A DNA stretch of 64,000 nt. It comes from Marmoricola sp. URHB0036 (GTDB taxonomy: Bacteria; Actinomycetota; Actinomycetes; Propionibacteriales; Nocardioidaceae). The notes below the pieces were generated by a model. That model saw nothing but the letters and a program-made list of their open reading frames with translations, was not told the DNA's origin and made no database searches. Each line of letters starts with the position of its first letter. Position 1 is the stretch's first letter. The stretch is taken from the NCBI RefSeq assembly GCF_000426045.1, contig NZ_AUEP01000007.1, forward strand, positions 1-64,000, written 5' to 3'. The position numbers and the translations under genes are program-made. This document shows positions 54,832-62,823 of this stretch, piece after piece.

Positions 54832-56288
54832 GTCGAAATCCTTGTCTCGTAGTCAGGCACGGCCGGAATGGAGGACATCGAGACCCGTTGCTTCAGGTAC
54901 ACGGGGATCCCGAGCAGCGAAGCCCCGCCAGCCATCAAGAAGGGTCCCCACACGACGTACCAGCTCTCGCCGCTGTTGCGCGAGTACCAGACGAAGGCCA
55001 GTGACATCACCAGGGCGACCAGGGCGACCCCCACGTCGAGCGCGAAGTGTGGGGTGTGTCCCTTGCGACGGTCAGTGAAGCGCCACTTCAGCTGGGCGAG
55101 TGCAGAAGCGGCGTACGGGATGGCGGACGTGATCCCGGTCATCAGAACGAGCGTCGTGAACACAGTCGCCCCGCTGGTGCCGAGATAGCTGATGACGACC
55201 GCGATGGACGCGAGAGCCGTTGAAGAAACGATCCCGAAGGCAGGAACCTTCCTTCGAGACAGTGAGCCGAAGGACTGCGGGAAGATCCCGTCCTTCGCGG
55301 CTGCCAGGGGCATCTCGGCGCAGATGAGTGTCCAGCCGTTGAGCGCGCCGAGCCCGGACACGATCACAGCCACCGCGACGACATAGCCGAGCCAGGTGCC
55401 CCCGGCGATCTCGTTGGCAGCTGCCGAGTACGAGGCCTGGTTGCCGTCCTGAGCGAGCACTGCTGCAGGCAGGATGCCGAAGACTGCGACCAACGAGAGC
55501 AGATAGACGGCCGCGCTGCCCAAGGTGCCGTAGATGGTGGACTTCGGCACGTTGCGCTTGGGGTCGCGGACTTCACCAGCAGCCACGGCGGCGGTCTCGA
55601 CGCCGAGATAGCTGAAGAGGCAGATCGCCATGGCTCCTCCGATCGCCGACAGGCTGCTGTCGCCACTGGTGTTCCACGGGGTGAAGTTGCCCCAGGTGAC
55701 GAACAGCAGACCGACCGTGGCCATCAGGGCGAGCGGGATGAACTTCAACACGGTGCTCCACAGCTGGAAGACGCCCATGTTCCGGACACCGGTGAGGTTG
55801 ACGATCGCCGGGATCCAAAGACCGACCATGGCAATCGCGATCGAGCCCGCGGTGCTGCCGCCCTTGTTCAGGAACAGCTGGACGTAGAAGACCCAGCCGA
55901 CCACGATCGCGGCGTTGCCCGCCCACGCGGTGATCCAGTACAACCACGCCTGGCTGAATCCAAAGCCATTGCCAAAGGCCACCCGGGCGTAAGCGTACGG
56001 ACCACCGTCTGCCGGGACTCTCCGTGACAGCACAGCGAACATGAAGGCGAGGGCCACGGCACCGAGGGTGGCCAGAGCCATGGCCACGAGGCTGATCGGG
56101 CCGTAGGAGGCGATGGCGTACGGGAGGCTGAAGATCCCGACTCCGATGATGCTGCCCATCACCAGTGCGGTCGACTGCGGCAGACTCAGGCCAGCGCTCC
56201 CGAGCTGCCCGGACGTCGCTGCCTCCGCGGGTGTGTCGGGGATGGAGGTCGCAGGCGTTCGTTTGGGTCGACCTGCGAGCTGCGTCAT
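54828..56288 (-). CDS. arcD: arginine/ornithine antiporter-like APC permease
   Basis: 486 residues from ATG 56288 (GGGAGGAG upstream; a frame to 56501 adds non-membrane residues). About 12-13 membrane segments; APC glycine-rich segment [20 protein letters not shown] and [20 protein letters not shown]. Position ahead of arcB and arcC points to arginine-ornithine exchange. A weak motif copy is 103 nt upstream on the same strand. Confidence 0.85.
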   Translation of the reverse strand: MTQLAGRPKRTPATSIPDTPAEAATSGQLGSAGLSLPQSTALVMGSIIGVGIFSLPYAIASYGPISLVAMALATLGAVALAFMFAVLSRRVPADGGPYAYARVAFGNGFGFSQAWLYWITAWAGNAAIVVGWVFYVQLFLNKGGSTAGSIAIAMVGLWIPAIVNLTGVRNMGVFQLWSTVLKFIPLALMATVGLLFVTWGNFTPWNTSGDSSLSAIGGAMAICLFSYLGVETAAVAAGEVRDPKRNVPKSTIYGTLGSAAVYLLSLVAVFGILPAAVLAQDGNQASYSAAANEIAGGTWLGYVVAVAVIVSGLGALNGWTLICAEMPLAAAKDGIFPQSFGSLSRRKVPAFGIVSSTALASIAVVISYLGTSGATVFTTLVLMTGITSAIPYAASALAQLKWRFTDRRKGHTPHFALDVGVALVALVMSLAFVWYSRNSGESWYVVWGPFLMAGGASLLGIPVYLKQRVSMSSIPAVPDYETRIST

Positions 56289-56391
56289 GACTCCTCCCGC
56301 GGTGAAGCGCCGCTCGATCGTCTGCCCCTGGGGGATTCCTCCGAGGTCATCGTGGCCTCCTTCGTGGCTAGTCACATCACACTCGCGCCCT

Positions 56392-56414
56392 GACCGTCGG
56401 CGTCGCACCCGGGA
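56392..56414 (-). promoter_or_regulatory. weak motif copy, arcDBC promoter
   Basis: Minus strand: only the right half is conserved (TCAGGG, CGCGAG); the left half reads GACGCC. 103 nt before ATG 56288. Listed because of its position. Confidence 0.3.
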
Positions 56415-56487
56415 GAGACCCTGGGCCGTGCACTGGTCCGTCGACAGCCTGCCGCTGATGGCCGGGGAGGCGGCACCAACCGCAAGA

Positions 56488-56510
56488 CCAAGCGACGTCA
56501 CAGGCGCGAG
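56488..56510 (+). promoter_or_regulatory. recurrent motif copy before an SDR remnant
   Basis: CCAAGC, GACGT, CACAGG, CGCGAG; 78 nt before the ATG of the SDR remnant, divergent from arcD. Confidence 0.45.
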
Positions 56511-56588
56511 CTGAGCTCGCAGCGCTCACCTTGGCGATGGATACCGACGGGTCCCGACAACACTTCTCGATGCCCGCTACCTGAAGGC

Positions 56589-56810
56589 ATGACCATTGAG
56601 CAGCCCTCGAAAGGTGTACGAATGGTGGCGGACTGGCGTGGGTCCGCATAAGCGGTGGAGCGCAAGTCGCGATCATCACCGGCGCATCGCAGGGCATCGA
56701 CGCGGCTCTCGTGGCCGCTTACAGGTCACTGGCCATCGAGTACATGAAAGCAAGACCTACACACCTCTTGCACCACCGGCGCGAGAGGGCGTCGCGCGGC
56801 ACCGACGTCG
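56589..56810 (+). pseudogene. SDR remnant downstream of a motif copy
   Basis: ATG 56589 (GAAGG before it) gives MTIEQPSKGVRMVADWRGSA then stop; one frame over, QVAIITGASQGIDAALVAAY and RSLAIEYMKARP. This is the TGxxxGxG start of an SDR (third Gly now Asp) joined to what looks like the segment after YxxxK, so it has a frameshift and an internal deletion. To about 57200 nothing else is recognisable. Confidence 0.55.
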
Positions 56811-57212
56811 GCGCCGGCGCGAGGCGTCATCCGAAGTCGTAGCGGTCTGCGAGAGTTGGCCCAGCCAGACGCCAAGCTCATTGCAGATCGGCACGGTCGA
56901 TCAGGCGACCCTCGGGTCGGCCGCCCAAGCCTGGCCCCTCAGAACATGCGGGCACAGCGCGCAAGCGTCGAATCGTGCACGGGTCGTAAGCGTGCGGCAG
57001 GGTGATTGAGGAGCGAATTGAGTATGGCCTGATACGCGGTCGATGAGATAGCCAAACTCTCACGCACGACTCGTGCGTGGACACGCGGCTGCGCGTGCCA
57101 GTGACGTTCCACGTCCAGGATGGAGCGCTCGAGTTCCTGAGTTCGAACTCGGCAGAGGGCGGCCGCGCTTGCCCAGTCACGGGCACGTCTGCATGACGCT
57201 CTCGTTCTCTAG

Positions 57213-57410
57213 TCATAGATTTTCGAGGAATGAGTCGGCCAGCCGCTGTGAGGTACGGCTTCCCGCCGCAAAAATGAGGCCCGCGATGAGCTGCGCGGCT
57301 TGGGCGAGTGACTCTCTCCAATGGGCACCGGAGGGTCCAGGGGGTAGGCCGATGTCATACACGCGCGGCTCCAACCTTTCATCGTCAATCGCTTCGTGAC
57401 GCCGACGCGA
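57213..57410 (-). pseudogene. unidentified C-terminal fragment
   Basis: Minus-strand frame HEAIDDERLEPRVYDIGLPP then GAHWRESLAQAAQLIAGLIF and SRTSQRLADSFLENL, stop at 57213. Composition is protein-like, but there is no start codon context and no family is recognised. Probably the tail of a deleted gene. Confidence 0.3.
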
Positions 57411-57600
57411 GATCTTGTGTCCAACAGTCCGTTGGGTTCGCCACCGACGCCTGGAGCGACACCCGATGACAACCGCGTCGCTCCAACTGGGCCGACAGCC
57501 TGAGCGATCCCGCCTGAGAGGTGACGTCAGTGGCTGCGCGTCGAACTGGGAGGGAGGAAACGCAACCGTGGGTCCTGGTTCTACTCAGGCCGCCGGCTGG

Positions 57601-57900
57601 CCGAGGATGGCAGAGCACCGCGGTTACTGGTCCGTACTGTGACGTGCGCCATACGCAACAGTATTGCCCGACGGGGCTTCGGTTGAGACCTTGAACGACC
57701 ACCCTTCGAGCGCCCCCCACACGCATCGATCCGGAGCAGCGGACGGTCGCTGACCGATGGCCGTTGGTAACCCATCCGAGGGTCGTCCTTGCGTCTCCGC
57801 CGAACGGGACAAGTCCCCACCATTCATGCCGCCCCAGCCGCGCGAACTATGGTCCGCGTCACAGTACGGGCCGGTAACACTCCCGCTCTGCCAACCTCTG
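57601..57900. repeat. ~300-bp element with ~55-bp inverted arms (MITE-like)
   Basis: Left arm from 57601 and the reverse complement of the right arm ending 57900 share GGCAGAGC, then GTTAC, GG, CCGTACTGTGACG and CCATA with the same spacing, roughly three-quarters identity over ~55 bases. Between the arms (~190 bp) no gene is seen. No target duplication was found. Could be a non-autonomous mobile element or paired IS ends. Confidence 0.5.
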
Positions 57901-58085
57901 CGCATCGGCAGCCCGAGCAAGTACAAGGTTGATCAAACTGCGACCTCTCTCCCACACCCACTCGCAGTCTCAGCCGCAAAAAGGGAACGCGCGGGCTGTC
58001 GGCTCAGACCTGCACATTGGAGCCTTGCGTCCGGATGCCCCGGTATTGACATGGCCGCTTCACCTGTCGTCAAAGGAGCAAGGGC

Positions 58086-58565
58086 GTGGTGATGTCGTCC
58101 GACCAAGAGCCGACGATGGGTCGAACGGACTCCACGCGGGTGCCCGACCCGACGAAGATACGCGTCGTCGTCGTCGACGATGCTGGGGACTTTCGGCACC
58201 TGATGCGCGCGGTGCTGGAACGTGCAGCTGGATTCGAGGTGGTAGGCGAAGCCCGCAACGGCTTGGAGGGAATAGCAGCGGTCCGCAAGCATGACCCGCA
58301 GCTGGTGTTGCTCGACATCTCCATGCCAACCATGGGGGGGTTCGAAGCGCTCCCCTTGATCCGCGACGTCTGCCCAAAGGCCGCCATCGTGGTGCTTTCC
58401 ACCTTTCACCCATCAACCCTGAAGAACCATGCTGTCTCTCTCGGAGTTCAAGCCCGTTGCCTCGGCGCTGATGGTTACATCCAGAAGGGGCAAAGACTCA
58501 ACGTCTTTCTGTCCCAGGTGCAGGCGGTTATCGACGCCACCTTGCATGGCGACCGACATGGTTGA
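58086..58565 (+). CDS. stand-alone response-regulator receiver protein
   Basis: 159 residues; AAGGAG seven bases before GTG 58086 (ATG 58092 also possible). Full receiver core: IRVVVVDDAGDFRHLMRAVL (acidic pair), phosphoacceptor Asp in LVLLDISMPTMGGFEALP, Ser/Thr in IVVLSTF and Lys in GADGYIQKG. After the core there is only one helix and no output domain. It could act by protein contact or as a phosphate sink; no histidine kinase is encoded nearby. Confidence 0.85.
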   Translation: MVMSSDQEPTMGRTDSTRVPDPTKIRVVVVDDAGDFRHLMRAVLERAAGFEVVGEARNGLEGIAAVRKHDPQLVLLDISMPTMGGFEALPLIRDVCPKAAIVVLSTFHPSTLKNHAVSLGVQARCLGADGYIQKGQRLNVFLSQVQAVIDATLHGDRHG

Positions 58566-58962
58566 GCCGGGCCAGCCGCCTCCGGGGCCTGAGGAGGCAG
58601 TGGAGCGGACCTATCACGTTGCACCGCACACGCTATTCGCTGCAGTCATGGCAGTCGTGCCTTCACTTGATGGCCAGCTGCTCGAGATCGGCAACTACGG
58701 CACTTCCCTAGCCTTCCTCCCAAGGGACTCCGGCAACGGCGTTAGGTGGGAAGCCTTCGTGCGACGCCACCCCGACGGGCATGGTGTCCTGATGGTCCGC
58801 TGGTCGCACACAGACGCCTCTCCGGCCTCTCGACTTAGCAGCACCAAGGAGGCTGCTCAAGCCTTGCTCGATGCCGTCACAGTGGAGGTGGAGCACCTGC
58901 CCCCCGTCGAACCGGCTCCGTCCACTCCGGACACGCAGGGGACACCGACTAGCAGAAGCTAG
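58546..58962 (+). CDS. hypothetical protein overlapping the receiver gene
   Basis: 138 residues from ATG 58546 (or 134 from 58558). Reads TYHVAPHTLFAAVMAVVPSL then GQLLEIGNYGTSLAFLPRDS and VLMVRWSHTDASPASRLS, alternating strands and helices, with a Pro/Thr-rich tail. No family recognised. The 20-nt overlap with the receiver gene suggests co-expression and perhaps partnership. Confidence 0.55.
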   Translation: MATDMVEPGQPPPGPEEAVERTYHVAPHTLFAAVMAVVPSLDGQLLEIGNYGTSLAFLPRDSGNGVRWEAFVRRHPDGHGVLMVRWSHTDASPASRLSSTKEAAQALLDAVTVEVEHLPPVEPAPSTPDTQGTPTSRS

Positions 58963-59042
58963 ACCGCGCGCAGCTCGCCGGCGTAGCTGAGGAACAATTG
59001 GGTTATAGGAAACGTCCAAGAGATGGAGGTGAGAAATGAAAC

Positions 59043-59120
59043 ATGTTAGAAGTATTGATTCTATTGGTGGCCATTGCGCAGTTGTGCGTGATGGTCTATG
59101 CGGTGAAGGCAGGCAAGTGA
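59043..59120 (+). CDS. possible 25-aa membrane peptide
   Basis: ATG 59043: MLEVLILLVAIAQLCVMVYA then VKAGK. A single hydrophobic helix with a basic end, in AT-richer DNA than its surroundings. GGAGGT is 12 bases upstream, which is long; a competing ATG at 59036 is better spaced but gives an implausible product. Confidence 0.35.
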   Translation: MLEVLILLVAIAQLCVMVYAVKAGK

Positions 59121-59205
59121 TGACGTCACACCCTGATATGCCCCGTGGCAGCCAGTCACAGGGCTTCTTCATCTCTGCGGCCGGGGGTTGCCCTAGGCTC
59201 CGTGC

Positions 59206-59818
59206 GTGCGACGGCTGGCCAAAGGTGACGAGGAGCGGCTGCGCGCTGAGCATGAGAAGCGCGCGGATCGCGACGTACAGGTGGTCACCGCGAGGTTCAG
59301 TGCGTTGACGGGACTGGCCGCAGCTCTACTTGGAGCAGTTCTCGGACTAACCGGTTCATTCCTCATCACCAACCGGCAGATCGAAGCTCAGGCCGCTCAG
59401 GATCAGCGCACTTTCGTCCTTAATCAGCAACAGGTGGCCTACGCGCGACTGATCGACATCGACAGCAAACTCCGGGAGTTCGAGGCCCAGCGTTCAAGTC
59501 TCTGAGGCTTTCACCGATGCTGAAGTCATCAACTACGGGCGCGAGGCCAGCGCCCTCATTTCTCAGTTCGATACGGCCAACATCCAAGTTCTAGTGGTCG
59601 GCTCAGATCGTGCAGCAGATGCCAGCCACGAACTTCTGAACGCACACAACAAGTGCACCGAAGACTTGTTAAATGCTCAGGGCGCGGTCACTCGACACGG
59701 CAGTGCAAAAGTTGTGGGGTCATTTATACATCGCAGCCAAGAGGACCGCTCGACTGTCCAAAAGTGGAGCAACAAGTTGCTGGTCGTAGTCAGAGACGAC
59801 CTCGGCATCGATAAGTAG
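59206..59818 (+). pseudogene. single-pass membrane protein gene with a frameshift
   Basis: First frame (GTG 59206): charged helix LAKGDEERLRAEHEKRADRD, membrane segment LTGLAAALLGAVLGLTGSFL, helix IEAQAAQDQRTFVLNQQQVA to FEAQRSS, then stop at 59503-59505. Shifting one base near 59490 continues as VQVSEAFTDAEVINYGREAS, ALISQFDTANIQVLVVGSDR and ends WSNKLLVVVRDDLGIDK at 59818. The joined product (~204 aa) looks natural, so this is a damaged gene or a sequencing slip. Unknown function; adjacent to, and convergent with, the TIR gene. Confidence 0.5.
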
Positions 59819-59834
59819 GCAAGGTCCGCCTTGT

Positions 59835-60728
59835 CTAATCTGCCCGCGACGCTCCGCCGAAGACCCGGATGTCCACCATAATGCCTGGCACTTTAACCAT
59901 GATCGTCTCGGCGAGACGCGACGTCACTTGGTGAGGTGTTCCAGCCGGAACCTCGATTACCAGGATCTCTCGACCGTCGTCGCGGTATTCGACCAACACT
60001 CTGTTCACTCCGACGTCGAGGCGCTTCCCAGCCTCGAAGATCATCTGAGTCGCGTCTTCCAGCCACGCAATCGGGCGCACCACATCACGGATTGCGCGAT
60101 CGTCACCAAGACGTCGAGAACGTATGGCAGCGGCCCGCACCGCATCGTTTTCGTTGCGCATCGCCCTTACGTGCTCCAGGATTTCGTCGAGCATTTCTTC
60201 GGGCGGCCTAGGCGGCTTCGTGAGATTCACGCCTCCGGAAGGCCGGGCCCGCTCCAGAGCTGCCTCCAGTTCTGCCCAGTGTGCCTCTACCCGCTTGTCC
60301 ACTCGGTCGGGCTCAATGCCCAGCATCTCCCCGAGGGAGCGCATCAGGCCTCGGATGCCGTCCTTGTTCATGACCTTGGCTTGGAACTGTGTCAAAGGCC
60401 CGGTCAGTTGGGCGGGGCTGGACACATCGACCAGGAGAGGTGCCACACGCTGTTCAACGTTCTCGGTGATTGTCTTGCTTAAGGCGCCGGCCTCAAAGTT
60501 CAACCAAGGGGCACTCTGGTTCTCGTCCGTCACGACGATGATGCCGAACTGGGTGCCGTCAAGGCGACTCTCAATCACGTTCATACCGCGCTGGCCTGCC
60601 GCGATGTCGTTGTCGGACATGAACGGTTCCACATCATCAAAAAGGTTCGGGATCCATGCGCGCAGGGCTTGGGCTACACCCTTCGCGTACTCGCCCGACC
60701 AACTGATGAAGAGCTTTGACTTGGCCAT
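59835..60728 (-). CDS. TIR-domain protein
   Basis: 297 residues. Residues 1-~120 are a TIR-like domain: KLFISWSGEYAKGVAQALRA, VEPFMSDNDIAAGQRGMNVI, FGIIVVTDENQSAPWLNFEA then GAL, with the presumed catalytic Glu in the WLNFEAGAL strand-helix. Bacterial TIR domains of this group hydrolyse NAD or make signalling nucleotides in anti-phage systems. The C-terminal part has a helical linker (EEMLDEILEHVRAMRNENDA) and an unassigned alpha/beta domain (VNRVLVEYRDDGREILVIEV). No obvious partner effector is intact nearby. Confidence 0.8.
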   Translation of the reverse strand: MAKSKLFISWSGEYAKGVAQALRAWIPNLFDDVEPFMSDNDIAAGQRGMNVIESRLDGTQFGIIVVTDENQSAPWLNFEAGALSKTITENVEQRVAPLLVDVSSPAQLTGPLTQFQAKVMNKDGIRGLMRSLGEMLGIEPDRVDKRVEAHWAELEAALERARPSGGVNLTKPPRPPEEMLDEILEHVRAMRNENDAVRAAAIRSRRLGDDRAIRDVVRPIAWLEDATQMIFEAGKRLDVGVNRVLVEYRDDGREILVIEVPAGTPHQVTSRLAETIMVKVPGIMVDIRVFGGASRAD

Positions 60729-61079
60729 ATGTGAACCCTACTCAACACCTGACACTCTCCCGTTCCCACTTTGTTCAGTCGGGGAAGCCGGGGACGTTCG
60801 CAATGTGTTCGCTCTCGACCCCTGTTGAAAACAGAACCCCCCCCCCGCCGGGTGACCGGGGGCAGGGGAGTTGATTCAAGGTGTTACAGGTTTTCCGAGC
60901 CGACGCCCGTGATCGAGCAGGGGACTCCCCCATACGCGTGCCACTGGACGAAGTTCGAGATTAGGCCACGAAGAGTCGGCGCAGCCCTGTTCCCCGTCCG
61001 TGAACGTGCGCCCACCTGCCTCCACCATGGGCATTGCATCGCAGTTCATGACAGGCATGTCGTCTCCCGGACCACGAGT
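60729..61079. other. intergenic / degenerate region
   Basis: Contains a 10-base C run followed by GCCGGG (60837-60855), a possible hairpin or a slippage site. No gene supported. Confidence 0.35.
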
Positions 61080-61537
61080 TGTCGACGGCGCTGCGCAAAG
61101 GAGGGGCTGTCCAGCCCAGAGTTACGCCGCCGTTCGAGTTTTCACGTGCTAGCTCGATCCCTGCAGCAATGGCGCCTAGCGCGGCGAAAGTGGTCGATGA
61201 CCGGTTGAAGGCGTTCTTGCCCCACTTCTCTCGCTCCTCCTCCACCTTGCTGTCCTGAGAGCCTCGGCCTTCTCAGCGGCGGTGGCCTTCTTGGCTTCTG
61301 CATCCGGCTGGACTTCACTGGCCACGTATGCAAACTCGATCCGATCTGGATCGTCGTGGAAGCTCGCATACGCCTCTTCGCGGTGCACATTCCGGAAGGC
61401 ATTGACCACCGCCGGTTGATGACTGACCGCCACAGGGGCCAAGCGTTTCTCCACTCGAGGTACTCCCCGCGCTGACCGATCAGTCTCTCTTTGAATACTT
61501 CCCGCGCCTGCTGGATTGGGTTCGCGCCGTCGCCCAT
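61080..61537 (-). pseudogene. hypothetical gene broken by two frameshifts
   Basis: Three consecutive minus-strand frames make one plausible chain: MGDGANPIQQAREVFKERLI then GQRGEYLEWR; RNVHREEAYASFHDDPDRIE then FAYVASEVQPDAEAKKATAA; and EEREKWGKNAFNRSSTTFAA then LGAIAAGIELARENSNGG. The last resembles a membrane segment with Ala/Gly. The shifts fall near 61460 and 61250. Family unknown. Confidence 0.4.
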
Positions 61538-61706
61538 TATGATCTCCGAAGCAGTCATATACAGGCGGGCTAGCCCGGGCAACACGTCATTGACCCTTTA
61601 TGTATCCCTGGACGAACCACCCCAAGCAGGTTTGGCCAGAACTGAACTTGTCGCACGAGGAGGGCCCCCGGTTTGCTTTGTTTGAGCGATGGTGGACGAT
61701 CTCCAT

Positions 61707-62027
61707 ATGGCCAAGACCACAATCACACAGATCACTGATGACCTCGACGGCTCGAAGGACGCCGAGACATATGCCTTCGCCTGGCAAGGCGCCGAGTATG
61801 AGATCGACCTGAGCAACAAAAACTACAAGGCCCTCGACAAGGTTCTCCAGCCTTACATCGAAGCTGGCACCAAGGTCACGAAGCGTTCGACGTCCAGTCG
61901 CCGCTCCTCCTCTTCCAAGCGCGACATCGCAGCTGTGCGTGAATGGGCTAAGAGCCAGAACCTTGAGGTCTCCGAGCGCGGGCGCATTCCGAGGGCGATC
62001 ATCGAAGCGTTTGACGCCGCTCACTGA
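61707..62027 (+). CDS. lsr2: Lsr2 family nucleoid-associated protein
   Basis: 106 residues. N-terminal dimerisation domain: ITDDLDGSKDAETYAFAWQG then EYEIDLSNKNYKALDKVLQP; C-terminal AT-hook-like DNA-binding domain AAVREWAKSQNLEVSERGRI then PRAIIEAFDAA (RGR core). A Ser/Arg-rich linker joins them. Lsr2 silences AT-rich foreign DNA in actinobacteria; copies carried on mobile elements may moderate host silencing. ATG 61707 fits the family start. Confidence 0.93.
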   Translation: MAKTTITQITDDLDGSKDAETYAFAWQGAEYEIDLSNKNYKALDKVLQPYIEAGTKVTKRSTSSRRSSSSKRDIAAVREWAKSQNLEVSERGRIPRAIIEAFDAAH

Positions 62028-62029
62028 GC

Positions 62030-62374
62030 GTGGACGAGGACGACCCGGCGCACGGCGAGGCGCTCGTCTACATCGGCTACGGGGAGTTGATGCGGCGCTT
62101 GCAGTATCTCGAACTCAACTTGTGGCAGATGTAGGCGCTTCGCATGAAGCGAGGTATTTCCGACGATCAAGCCTTCGCCAAGATCGAGAAGTGGGACGGT
62201 ACAGCCAGTCAACGGTTCATCTTGACCGACGGCCAAGTGGGCCTGCGACGACCCCCAGAGGCCGCCGCAATATCCGCCATTTGCCTGGCTCGACGATGCG
62301 TCTTAGTGGGCGGGATGTGGCGCGGCACGGTGCCGAAGGACTATCGAATCAGAGGCTCTGTTCGTCGCAAGTAG
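62030..62374 (+). pseudogene. hypothetical gene with an in-frame TAG
   Basis: GTG 62030 gives DEDDPAHGEALVYIGYGELM then RRLQYLELNLWQM, TAG, and the same frame resumes ALRMKRGISDDQAFAKIEKW then DGTASQRF. The parts form a natural sequence, so TAG probably replaces CAG (Gln). The portion after ~62215 is dubious and overlaps the Nudix gene. Two nt downstream of lsr2. Confidence 0.45.
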
Positions 62375-62808
62375 TCGGTGACGCGCAGGCGTATGCGGTC
62401 GACCATCGGTAGGTCTTCAAGTCGGTCCGGTGCCGCGAACTCAACTTCGTAGGACTCGTCACTTGCTGCCAGGTTGCCGCTAAGAACTCGACAGGCGAAG
62501 CAGATCGAGAACTCCTGTCGAACCTCGCCATCGTCGTAGGCGAAAACGTGCTTGGGATCGCTGTAGATCCCCACGATGCTTGTTGGCTCCACCTCGAGGC
62601 CGGTCTCCTCGCGCACTTCACGTACGACGCACTCACCGATCGACTCGCCGAGTTCCATGACTCCGCCTGGTAGTGCCCACATGTCGTTGTCGCGTCGTCG
62701 GTGCACAAGGATGCGCCCTTCGTCGTTCACGACAATGGCGGAGGCAGCTGGCACCAACGAGTTCGCGGGTGGTGCGTCGGGATCGTCGTAGTAGTCGACT
62801 CGGCCCAT
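62341..62808 (-). CDS. Nudix hydrolase
   Basis: 155 residues with a complete Nudix box: GGVMELGESIGECVVREVRE then ETGLE (GxExREUxEExGU). N-terminal PAASAIVVNDEGRILVHRRR is typical of the ADP-ribose/nucleotide-cleaving branch. Substrate not predictable. 15 nt downstream of the XRE regulator, so the two are probably co-transcribed; this pairing suggests a nucleotide-signal context on the mobile element. Confidence 0.9.
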   Translation of the reverse strand: MGRVDYYDDPDAPPANSLVPAASAIVVNDEGRILVHRRRDNDMWALPGGVMELGESIGECVVREVREETGLEVEPTSIVGIYSDPKHVFAYDDGEVRQEFSICFACRVLSGNLAASDESYEVEFAAPDRLEDLPMVDRIRLRVTDYLRRTEPLIR

Positions 62809-62823
62809 CAGATGTCCTCGGAT

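Noticed and set aside
59036-59308. 90-codon frame with good SD spacing
   Set aside because: Product has no protein-like pattern and overlaps the better-supported frame at 59206.
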